Below are positions 1 to 8,285 of a stretch of DNA of 11,761 nt, one piece after another; position 1 is the first letter of the stretch; each line of letters opens with the position of its first letter. The notes beneath the pieces are model-generated. The model was given only the letters and a program-made list of their open reading frames with translations. It had not been told where the DNA came from and did no database searches. Source of the DNA: Mycolicibacterium malmesburyense (GTDB taxonomy: Bacteria > Actinomycetota > Actinomycetes > Mycobacteriales > Mycobacteriaceae); NCBI RefSeq assembly GCF_001050015.1, contig NZ_CVTB01000322.1:1-11761 (forward strand), given 5' to 3'. A program made the translations under genes and the position numbers.

Positions 1-2540
<2,540 letters not shown>

Positions 2541-2675
2541 CTTTTACTTACGCTCCACTTCTTCGGTCGCCCACAGCGCGCGATGCCGCACTCGGCGGCG
2601 CTCCGACCCTGTCGGCACCTGACAATTTCGCACCCCGCGCGAGCCGACGCAAACTGACCCCCCTTCGAACAGCCG
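2541..2675 (-). promoter_or_regulatory. Upstream region of topA
   Basis: This 135-bp gap between the Rv3647c-like gene and topA should hold the topA leader and possibly its promoter, since the gap is long for a pure operon spacing. I see a TTGTCA-like hexamer on the minus strand but no convincing -10 partner. There is a small perfect inverted repeat, CCGAC-CCT-GTCGG, at 2603-2615. I cannot point to a definite promoter or terminator. Confidence 0.35.
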
Positions 2676-3266
2676 TCAGACCCGCGGCCATTCCTCGAAC
2701 GCCTCCACATTGTCCGGAGGTTCCCCCACGTTCTCTACCAGGCGTGATAGGCGGCGTCGACCGCTGATCCTAAGCGCCGGGCGCGATCCGCGGGTGCCGA
2801 TCAACGTCGGCGCGATTCCGACCCGCATCATCGCCGACGCCAGCGGCGAATGCGTGTCCGGTGCGTGCGGGTCCAGTCCGAGCAGATAACGGTCCGCTTC
2901 CGGGGTTCCCGCGGCCAGCGTCCAGGCGCGAAGCTCGCGCGGTCCGGGCAGCCAGTTCGGTGGGACGGTCTTGACGGCGCCACGGGTCCATTCCGACGCG
3001 ATGCCGATGAGCCGGGCATCGACCGCCGTGCGCACCAGCGGCGTGTTCTCGTCGGTGCGCGCGATCTCGGGCTCCAGCCCGGCCTCGACGATCATCTCGG
3101 CGAGCGCCTCGGCTCGCCACAGCCGCTCGACGACGACCGACAGCCGCGCACCCTGCTCGGCACCCGAACCCACCAGGACCACCTGGCCAGGCCCGGCGAG
3201 CAGCCCGGTGAGGTCGGCGACCGCGGGGGGCACCGACTCCGCCGAGAAGAACGACAGCTGGCTCAC
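2676..3266 (-). CDS. Conserved mycobacterial protein of unknown function (Rv3647c-like)
   Basis: A 196-residue protein that starts at a GTG (3266) and ends in TGA. Its position between cspA and topA and its length match M. tuberculosis Rv3647c, which has no assigned function. No signal peptide or membrane helix is evident. An alanine- and valine-rich segment (about residues 20-60) with GQVVLVGSG reads like a beta-strand and turn, but there is no full Walker A motif and no clear catalytic motif. The N-terminus MSQLSFFSAES contains QLSFF at residues 3-7, which resembles the peptides that dock on the DNA polymerase III beta sliding clamp. The C-terminus is polar (ISGRRRLSRL, then acidic). The start is chosen because an in-frame stop lies seven codons upstream; the Shine-Dalgarno sequence is weak. 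It may be co-transcribed with cspA or topA. Confidence 0.85.
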   Translation of the reverse strand: MSQLSFFSAESVPPAVADLTGLLAGPGQVVLVGSGAEQGARLSVVVERLWRAEALAEMIVEAGLEPEIARTDENTPLVRTAVDARLIGIASEWTRGAVKTVPPNWLPGPRELRAWTLAAGTPEADRYLLGLDPHAPDTHSPLASAMMRVGIAPTLIGTRGSRPALRISGRRRLSRLVENVGEPPDNVEAFEEWPRV

Positions 3267-3332
3267 AAACCGACAGTAAGCCAGTCACCGGCATCTGCCA
3301 CGGCGACCGTGCCGTAGCGCGCCGGAATAGCG

Positions 3333-3373
3333 AACACCCCGCGGCTGCCGGTTCTCGACGCTCGCGGGGTGTT
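3333..3373 (-). terminator. Hairpin after cspA, probable terminator
   Basis: A perfect 11-bp inverted repeat (AACACCCCGCG at 3333-3343 and CGCGGGGTGTT at 3363-3373) encloses a 19-base loop. It starts 24 bp after the cspA stop and lies before the Rv3647c-like gene. The stem is GC-rich, but no clear U-tract follows on the minus strand (the sequence continues CGCTATTCC), which is common for mycobacterial terminators. It could end or attenuate transcripts leaving cspA, or stabilise the cspA mRNA 3' end. Confidence 0.65.
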
Positions 3374-3396
3374 GCCTTTCGATCGTGTTGGTCGCT

Positions 3397-3600
3397 CTAG
3401 ACGGCCCGAACACCCGTGGCCTGCGGCCCCTTGGGGCTCTGGCCAACCTCGAACTCGACCTTCTGGTTCTCCTCCAGGGTGCGGAAGCCGCTGCCCTGAA
3501 TCTCCGTGTAGTGGACAAAAACGTCAGCGGAGCCGTCCTCCGGGGCGATGAAGCCGAAGCCCTTCTCCGCGTTGAACCACTTCACAGTTCCCTGTGGCAT
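3397..3600 (-). CDS. cspA: Cold-shock protein CspA
   Basis: A 67-residue single cold-shock domain that binds single-stranded RNA or DNA and acts as a nucleic-acid chaperone, melting mRNA structure. It begins [18 protein letters not shown], with RNP1 KGFGFI at residues 13-18 and RNP2 VFVHY at 27-31; the aromatic residues Trp8, Phe15, Phe17, Phe28 and His30 form the usual binding face. The length is standard for the family. The frame is open further upstream, but ATG 3600 is chosen because the domain begins there and AGAAGGAA (3611-3618) lies ten bases before it. It matches M. tuberculosis Rv3648c. It is transcribed away from the helicase, with a long upstream region and a hairpin immediately downstream. 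Actinobacterial CspA proteins are often abundant and constitutive, so cold induction cannot be assumed. Confidence 0.97.
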   Translation of the reverse strand: MPQGTVKWFNAEKGFGFIAPEDGSADVFVHYTEIQGSGFRTLEENQKVEFEVGQSPKGPQATGVRAV

Positions 3601-3749
3601 TTCCTGTTGTTTCCTTCTCTTATTCACCGGGTGCGGTCCACCGTGTTTCGGTACACCGGGCCCGTTCCGACCGCTCTCCTTCGTGGAAGCTCGGAACTCA
3701 ACCCGACCTACAACCCTCGCAGGAACCGCGATCGCAACGTCGATCCTGC

Positions 3750-3758
3750 GAGTGCTAA
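3750..3758 (+). promoter_or_regulatory. Exact CIRCE half-site (GAGTGCTAA)
   Basis: GAGTGCTAA is identical to one arm of the CIRCE operator (TTAGCACTC-N9-GAGTGCTAA) bound by the heat-shock repressor HrcA. The partner arm is not there: the nine bases at the correct spacing match at only about three positions. It may be a degenerate operator, part of a different cspA promoter element, or chance. Confidence 0.25.
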
Positions 3759-3863
3759 TACACGAACACAGAAGCTGCGACCGCGATAAGTCAATCACGT
3801 TCGTGGCTGCCGCGACAGTCTCGGCGTTTCAAATGGGCAACAATTCACGTAAAGAGGAGTCTC

Positions 3864-3870
3864 GGGAGGA
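3864..3870 (+). promoter_or_regulatory. Ribosome-binding site of the helicase gene
   Basis: GGGAGGA lies six bases before the ATG at 3877 and decides the start. A nearer ATG at 3873 is out of frame and meets a TGA after two codons, so it is not used for a real product. Confidence 0.7.
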
Positions 3871-3876
3871 CGATGG

Positions 3877-6204
3877 ATGGCTGATTTCGGCCGCGAGTTG
3901 CTCGCGTGCGCGGTCGAAGGCACGGTCGGCGGCGGCCCGAACCCGCTGCGCCACGTGGCGGATATTCCGCCGCGTCGGGGCCGTCCGATGACGTGGCCGT
4001 GCTGGGCCGACCCAGATGTGGTGCGGGCGTTCGTTGATCGGGGCATCGAGGCTCCGTGGTCGCATCAAGCGGCCGCCGCAGATCTCGCGCACGGCGGGCG
4101 CCATGTCGTGCTGTGCACCGGTACGGCGTCGGGCAAGTCGCTCGCCTACCAGTTGCCGATATTGACAGACCTGAAGGCAAATTCGCGGACCCGGGTGCTG
4201 TATCTGTCGCCGACCAAGGCGCTCGGCCATGACCAACTGCGATCCGCGGTGGCGCTCACCGAGGCCGTGGGACTCTCCGATGTCGCGCCGTGCGCCTACG
4301 ACGGCGACAGCCACAGCGATGTGCGACGGTTCGCACGGGAGCGGTCTCGATGGATCTTCTCCAACCCCGACATGATCCATCTGTCGCTGCTGCGTAACCA
4401 CGCCCGGTGGGCGGTGTTCCTGCGTAACCTGCGCTACATCGTCGTCGACGAATGCCATTACTATCGCGGGATTTTTGGCTCGAACGTGGCGATGGTGCTG
4501 CGACGGCTGTTGCGATTGTGCGCGAGGTATTCGCCGACCGGCGGCGTGCCGACGGTGATCTTCGCCAGCGCCACGACGGCGTCGCCCGCGCAGACCGCGT
4601 CCGAGTTGATCGGGCAGACGGTGGCCGAGGTGACCGAGGACGGCTCGCCGCAGGGTGCCCGCACCGTCGCGCTGTGGGAGCCTCCGCTGCTCGACGATCT
4701 GGTGGGCGAAAACGGGGCACCGGTAAGGCGTTCGGCGGGAGCCGAGGCCGCCAGCGTGATGGCCGATCTGGTCGCCGAGGGCGCGCGGATGCTGACCTTC
4801 GTGCGCTCGCGCCGCGGCGCCGAACTCACCGCGCTCGGGGCGCGGTCCCGATTGGCCGAACTCGCACCGGATCTCGCCGATCGGGTGGCGTCGTATCGCG
4901 CCGGGTATCTCTCCGAGGACCGGCGCGCGCTCGAACGCGCGTTGGCCGACGGTGAACTGCGGGGGCTGGCGACGACGAATGCATTGGAGCTCGGCGTCGA
5001 CATCGCCGGCCTGGATGCCGTTGTGCTCGCCGGATTTCCGGGCACCGTGACGTCGTTCTGGCAGCAGGCGGGGCGATCGGGCCGCCGCGGGCAGGGGGCG
5101 CTGATCGTGCTGATCGCGCGTGACGATCCGCTCGACACCTACCTGGTGCACCATCCGTCCGCACTGCTGGACAAGCCGATCGAACGCGTCGTCATCGATC
5201 CGACGAACCCGTATGTGCTTGGACCGCAACTGCTCTGCGCGGCCGCCGAGCTTCCGCTCACCGATGCCGAGGTCCGGATGTGGGACGCCGAGGAGGTGGC
5301 CGCGGCGCTCGTCGATGACGGCCTGCTGAGGCGTCGGGCCAACGGGTACTTCCCCACACCCGGCGTGGATCCCCATCCGGCCGTCGACATCCGGGGGTCG
5401 GCGGGCGGTCAGATCGCGATTCTCGAGGCCGGCACGGGACGCATGTTGGGCAGCACCGGCGCGGGACAGGCGCCGGCTTCGGTACACCCCGGAGCGGTGT
5501 ATCTGCACCAGGGCGAGACCTATGTCGTCGACTCCCTCGACTTCGAGGACGGTGTGGCCTTCGTGCACGCCGACGATCCGGGTTACGCCACCTCGGCACG
5601 CGAGATCACCGACATCTCGGTCACCGGTCCCGGTGAGCGAAAGTCGTTCGGCGCGGTCACCGTTGGACTGGTGCCGGTGTCGGTGACGAACACGGTGATC
5701 GGCTACCTGCGACGCCGGTTGACGGGTGAGGTGATCGACTTCGTCGAACTCGAGATGCCCACCCGCACGCTGGAGACCATGGCGGTGATGTGCACGATCG
5801 CACCAGAGGCGTTACAGCACAACGCCATCGATTTGCTGCGCGTACCGGGTGCGCTTCACGCCGCAGAACACGCCGCCATCGGGCTGCTGCCGTTGGTCGC
5901 CAGCTGCGACCGCGGCGACATCGGCGGGGTGTCAACGGCGGTCGGACCCGTGCAGGGCCTGCCGACGATCTTCGTGTACGACGGTTACCCCGGCGGCGCC
6001 GGCTTCGCCGACCGCGGATACCACCGGCTCACCACGTGGTGGAGCGCGACGGCCGATGCGATCGAGGCGTGTGAATGCCCCGCGGGCTGTCCGTCGTGTG
6101 TGCAGTCGCCCAAATGCGGCAACGGCAACGACCCGCTGGACAAGGAGGGTGCGGTCCGGGTGTTGCGGCTGGTCCTGCGCGAGATGTCCGACCACTCGCA
6201 GTGA
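3877..6204 (+). CDS. DEAD/DEAH-box helicase with C-terminal DUF1998 zinc-binding domain (MrfA/YprA type, Rv3649-like)
   Basis: A 775-residue superfamily 2 ATP-dependent helicase. The first RecA domain holds motif I TGTASGKS (81-88), Ia LYLSPTKAL (108-116), II DECH (191-194) and III SAT (231-233). The second holds NALELGVDIAG (368-378) and motif VI QQAGRSGRRGQ (396-406). The DUF1998 part ends with a cysteine cluster at 732, 734, 738, 741 and 747 (CECPAGC, CPSC and a final KCGN), the usual zinc-binding signature. In Bacillus subtilis this family member, MrfA, works with the exonuclease MrfB in repair of mitomycin C damage; no mrfB-like gene lies nearby, so a repair role here is inferred. The length is close to M. 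tuberculosis Rv3649. It is divergent from cspA and the frame is intact. All motifs needed for ATP hydrolysis appear present. Confidence 0.95.
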   Translation: MADFGRELLACAVEGTVGGGPNPLRHVADIPPRRGRPMTWPCWADPDVVRAFVDRGIEAPWSHQAAAADLAHGGRHVVLCTGTASGKSLAYQLPILTDLKANSRTRVLYLSPTKALGHDQLRSAVALTEAVGLSDVAPCAYDGDSHSDVRRFARERSRWIFSNPDMIHLSLLRNHARWAVFLRNLRYIVVDECHYYRGIFGSNVAMVLRRLLRLCARYSPTGGVPTVIFASATTASPAQTASELIGQTVAEVTEDGSPQGARTVALWEPPLLDDLVGENGAPVRRSAGAEAASVMADLVAEGARMLTFVRSRRGAELTALGARSRLAELAPDLADRVASYRAGYLSEDRRALERALADGELRGLATTNALELGVDIAGLDAVVLAGFPGTVTSFWQQAGRSGRRGQGALIVLIARDDPLDTYLVHHPSALLDKPIERVVIDPTNPYVLGPQLLCAAAELPLTDAEVRMWDAEEVAAALVDDGLLRRRANGYFPTPGVDPHPAVDIRGSAGGQIAILEAGTGRMLGSTGAGQAPASVHPGAVYLHQGETYVVDSLDFEDGVAFVHADDPGYATSAREITDISVTGPGERKSFGAVTVGLVPVSVTNTVIGYLRRRLTGEVIDFVELEMPTRTLETMAVMCTIAPEALQHNAIDLLRVPGALHAAEHAAIGLLPLVASCDRGDIGGVSTAVGPVQGLPTIFVYDGYPGGAGFADRGYHRLTTWWSATADAIEACECPAGCPSCVQSPKCGNGNDPLDKEGAVRVLRLVLREMSDHSQ

Positions 6205-6220
6205 CCGGGCTATGGACACG

Positions 6221-6245
6221 GGCGATCGACCCCTCGACGATCGCC
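6221..6245 (+). terminator. Inverted repeat after the helicase gene, weak terminator candidate
   Basis: GGCGATCG (6221-6228) and CGATCGCC (6238-6245) form an 8-bp perfect stem around a 9-base loop, 16 bases after the helicase stop. The following bases (TCACAAATTTCC) are only weakly U-rich. It could limit read-through into the sensor gene. The arms contain the self-complementary CGATCG, so a simple repeat of a common GC-rich palindrome is also possible. Confidence 0.35.
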
Positions 6246-6372
6246 TCACAAATTTCCGCGAATCGGGCCATCAGGGCCCTGTGCAGAGGGAAGCTACCGC
6301 CTGGGGCGAGGCCGTCGCAACCGCTGAGAAGGGGCGACGAATCGCCTTCGCGCACGCCGGTAAAGTGGCCCC

Positions 6373-7398
6373 ATGACCCACGACTGGCTGCTCGTGGAGA
6401 CGCTGGGCAGCGAGCCCGCGGTGGTAGCGCAGGGTCGTCGCACCCAGAACCTGATCCCGATCGGCACCTTCCTGCGGCGTAATCCGCATCTGATGGCGGT
6501 GCAGACCGCGATCGGCGAAACGGTGCGCGCACGACAGGGCCTGAGCAGCATCACCCCGAAGAACGACCGTGTCATTCGCACCGAGGTCGTGCAGATGACC
6601 GACGGCAAGATCCACGGTGTGCACGTTTGGATCGGCCCGCCCGACATGGAACCTCCGGAGCGGCCGATTCCCGGACCGCTGGTGTGGGATCTCGAGACCG
6701 GCAGCGCCACGGCCACGCCGGAATCATTGGCCAACAGCGGCTGGGATTCGCATCGAGAGCCGACCCAGAACCGGACCTTCGCCGACGATCTGCCGATGCG
6801 CGAGCTCAACCCGAGCGAAGCCAAGGTGTTGACCATGGCGATCAAACGCGAGCCGGGCGCGACGTTCTGCAGCACCTGGGACGTCACCGACCATCGCGGT
6901 GAGCCGATCAGCGTCGGCTTCGTCACGCGGACGGTGTTGGAACCCCCGGATGACGGCGGCCCCGATCGGCTGATGTGCCGCGCGATGAACTGGCGCAGCG
7001 AACGGGAACAGGAACCGCCGCAACAGGACCGCCTCGCACAGCGGATCCTCAACGGGCTGGCCCAACCCGGTGTGCACCGAGCGCTCGTGGACCCGACGAA
7101 CTGGACGTTGCTCAAGTGGCTCGACGACCCCGCCCCGTTCTTCGACTGGCGGGTCAGCCTCGCCGGTGAGCATGCGGTGCATCCCGCTGACCGCGCCGAG
7201 ATGGAGCGGATGGCAACGGAATTCACCACCGGCATCGCGTCCGGTGTGCTGCGGATGACCGGTGTCGACCGCGAATGGGAGCCGGTGCACGTGACGGTCA
7301 ACCGCGTCGAACTCGACGACGATGTGTACGCCGCGCTCGCGACGCTGCGCCGTCCCAACGCCACCGAGATCGCCGACGTCGATCGGCGCGAGGCCTAG
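6373..7398 (+). CDS. Rv3651-like multi-sensor-domain protein
   Basis: A 341-residue cytosolic protein without signal peptide or membrane helix. Its place between the helicase and the Tad operon and its size match M. tuberculosis Rv3651 (about 345 residues), whose crystal structure was described as a triple sensor-domain protein with PAS/GAF-type folds. Such folds bind small ligands or mediate dimerisation; no ligand or output partner is known to me. The sequence has no kinase, GGDEF or DNA-binding output motif. The N-terminal third starts MTHDWLLVETLG; the middle holds GATFCSTWDVTDHRGEP, typical of a PAS-like strand and turn; the C-terminal part (about 240-320) holds WTLLKWLDDPAPFFDWRVS. The start is the ATG at 6373; the Shine-Dalgarno sequence is poor. 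The stop codon overlaps that of the convergent TadE-like gene. Confidence 0.88.
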   Translation: MTHDWLLVETLGSEPAVVAQGRRTQNLIPIGTFLRRNPHLMAVQTAIGETVRARQGLSSITPKNDRVIRTEVVQMTDGKIHGVHVWIGPPDMEPPERPIPGPLVWDLETGSATATPESLANSGWDSHREPTQNRTFADDLPMRELNPSEAKVLTMAIKREPGATFCSTWDVTDHRGEPISVGFVTRTVLEPPDDGGPDRLMCRAMNWRSEREQEPPQQDRLAQRILNGLAQPGVHRALVDPTNWTLLKWLDDPAPFFDWRVSLAGEHAVHPADRAEMERMATEFTTGIASGVLRMTGVDREWEPVHVTVNRVELDDDVYAALATLRRPNATEIADVDRREA

Positions 7399-7700
7399 GA
7401 CCCGGCCGGCCCGGCGCGAGCCACCGCACGGGCGGTGCCCAGTCCGAACCGCCCCAGCGCGACCGGGATCTCAACGGCGACAACGATATCGAGGCCGGAC
7501 ACGTCGCACTGCGCCACCTCGGTGCGCATGGCCCCGGCGACGGCGACCGCCCACCCGCACGTCCGCTCACCTCCCGCGGCGACCCGGTGCGCGGCGGCCA
7601 ACGCCGCCAGATCCGCGGCGGCCTGGGCGCGGTGCCGTGCGGTCACCGCGACCCCGAGGTAGGCGGCGCCGACGGTGATCGTCACCAACACGGCGATCAT
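7395..7700 (-). CDS. TadE-like protein of the Rv3654c family (start uncertain)
   Basis: A small Ala/Val-rich protein at the end of the Tad operon, counterpart of M. tuberculosis Rv3654c. From the ATG at 7700 it has 101 residues. One hydrophobic N-terminal helix (MIAVLVTITVGAAYLGVAV) is followed by RHRAQAAADLAALAAAHR, the amphipathic segment typical of TadE/TadG-like and helicase-associated Tad proteins. The family-like segment extends upstream as EDGSASVIAAA with a prepilin-style Gly-Ser, but no ATG, GTG or TTG precedes it in frame near the tadE stop (the only one, a GTG, is some 30 codons up inside tadE). The annotated start is therefore the first safe one and the true start may lie near 7730-7742. 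Two cysteines (CGW and QCD) could pair. In M. tuberculosis Rv3654c was reported to be secreted into macrophages and to reduce apoptosis; transfer of that role here is speculative. Confidence 0.75.
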   Translation of the reverse strand: MIAVLVTITVGAAYLGVAVTARHRAQAAADLAALAAAHRVAAGGERTCGWAVAVAGAMRTEVAQCDVSGLDIVVAVEIPVALGRFGLGTARAVARAGPAGS

Positions 7701-7731
7701 CGCCGCGGCGATGACGCTCGCCGAACCGTCC

Positions 7732-8058
7732 TCAGCCCGAACCCGGTTCCATCGCCGCCACCGCGCGGGCCTCGATCGTGAGCCCGGGCAGCATCGCCGA
7801 GCGCGCGCTGACGGTAGAGACGACGAACTCGCCGTCACGGCGGATGACGACGGTGGCGCCGTCGGGTGCGAGACCGCGCGCCGTGTCCCGAGCGTCGTGA
7901 CCACGGGCGGCAAGACGCGCGGCCTCGCGTGCCGCGTCGACACACCGGATGTGCATCGACACCGTCGTGAGACCGGCCGCGCAGAGCACGAGAACGCTGA
8001 CCAGCGCGGCCACCGCGAACGCCGCTTCGACCGTGGCACCGCCACGCTCACCGGTCAG
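7732..8058 (-). CDS. TadE-like pseudopilin (Rv3655c-like), probable CTG start
   Basis: A 108-residue TadE-type minor pilin. The N-terminus ERGGATVEAAF has the prepilin-peptidase pattern: cleavage after Gly6 would leave Glu at +5, followed by the hydrophobic helix AVAALVSVLVLCAAGL. The next segment, RCVDAAREAARLAARG, is the conserved TadE region after the helix. The gene matches M. tuberculosis Rv3655c by order and sequence. No ATG, GTG or TTG is found in frame at the expected N-terminus. The CTG at 8058 overlaps the flp stop as CTGA, copying the ATGA and GTGA overlaps between the upstream genes, so I chose it. The next in-frame GTG, within AFAVAAL, would remove the prepilin motif. The existence of the gene is secure; the start is not. 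No Shine-Dalgarno is seen, consistent with coupling to flp translation. Confidence 0.82.
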   Translation of the reverse strand: MTGERGGATVEAAFAVAALVSVLVLCAAGLTTVSMHIRCVDAAREAARLAARGHDARDTARGLAPDGATVVIRRDGEFVVSTVSARSAMLPGLTIEARAVAAMEPGSG

Positions 8059-8261
8059 ACGTCGGTCTTGAGCGCGCGGCTGATGATGTTGGTCAATGCG
8101 CCGACGATCGAGTCCCCGGTGACGACCGTGTACAGGATCGCGCCGAACGCGGCGGCCGCGATCGTGCCGATCGCATACTCGACCGTCGACATACCGTCGT
8201 CCGCGACCATCATCGTCATCAGCCGCGTCTGCCACACCCGGAACTTGTTGCTCACCCTCAT
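8055..8261 (-). CDS. Flp-type major pilin (DUF4244, Rv3656c-like)
   Basis: A 68-residue Flp prepilin, the fibre subunit of the Tad pilus. A 23-residue basic leader ends in Gly23 and is followed by MSTVEYAIG, so TadV-type prepilin peptidase cleavage would leave Glu28 at +5 and Tyr29 at +6, the hallmark of Flp pilins. The hydrophobic helix GTIAAAAFGAILYTVV (33-48) makes up the fibre core and spans the membrane before assembly. The short C-terminal part ends LKTDV. It is nearly identical in plan to M. tuberculosis Rv3656c. A 24-bp gap separates it from tadC, the only true gap in the operon, and contains a very strong Shine-Dalgarno sequence. This fits the higher expression needed for the structural subunit. 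Its stop overlaps the proposed tadE-like start. Confidence 0.96.
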   Translation of the reverse strand: MRVSNKFRVWQTRLMTMMVADDGMSTVEYAIGTIAAAAFGAILYTVVTGDSIVGALTNIISRALKTDV

Positions 8262-8265
8262 GTTT

Positions 8266-8273
8266 CCCTCCCC
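8266..8273 (-). promoter_or_regulatory. Strong Shine-Dalgarno of the flp pilin gene
   Basis: GGGGAGGG on the minus strand contains GGAGG five bases before the ATG at 8261. It is the best ribosome-binding site in the pilus operon, while the other genes rely on stop/start overlaps, so it probably raises pilin output relative to the machinery. Confidence 0.7.
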
Positions 8274-8285
8274 ATTCGTCGCCCT

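Larger units (their letters stand above)
3601..3876. promoter_or_regulatory. Divergent promoter region between cspA and the helicase gene
   Basis: This 276-bp region must hold the minus-strand cspA promoter with a long 5' leader and the plus-strand helicase promoter. On the minus strand a TTGACT hexamer (about 3787-3792) is a possible -35 element, but no good -10 sits at 17 bases; TATTAG further down is about 28 bases away. The cspA leader contains a bulged hairpin at 3641-3659. GAGTGCTAA at 3750-3758 equals one arm of the HrcA operator CIRCE. Near the helicase end, GGGAGGA is a clear ribosome-binding site. I cannot place transcription starts from sequence alone. Confidence 0.55.

Noticed and set aside
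3829..5568. Long minus-strand open frame (about 580 codons) opposite the helicase gene
   Set aside because: Arg/His/Gln-rich antisense product without a recognisable domain; the plus strand carries every helicase motif and a good ribosome-binding site.
6294..7364. Minus-strand open frame of 356 codons opposite the sensor gene
   Set aside because: Ser/Arg-rich antisense product; the plus-strand frame matches the Rv3651 family in size and place.
7395..8051. Frame of 218 codons from GTG 8051 covering the Rv3654c-type gene
   Set aside because: The N-terminal half is a Ser/Arg-rich off-frame reading of the tadE-like gene; only the last 100 or so residues look like real protein.
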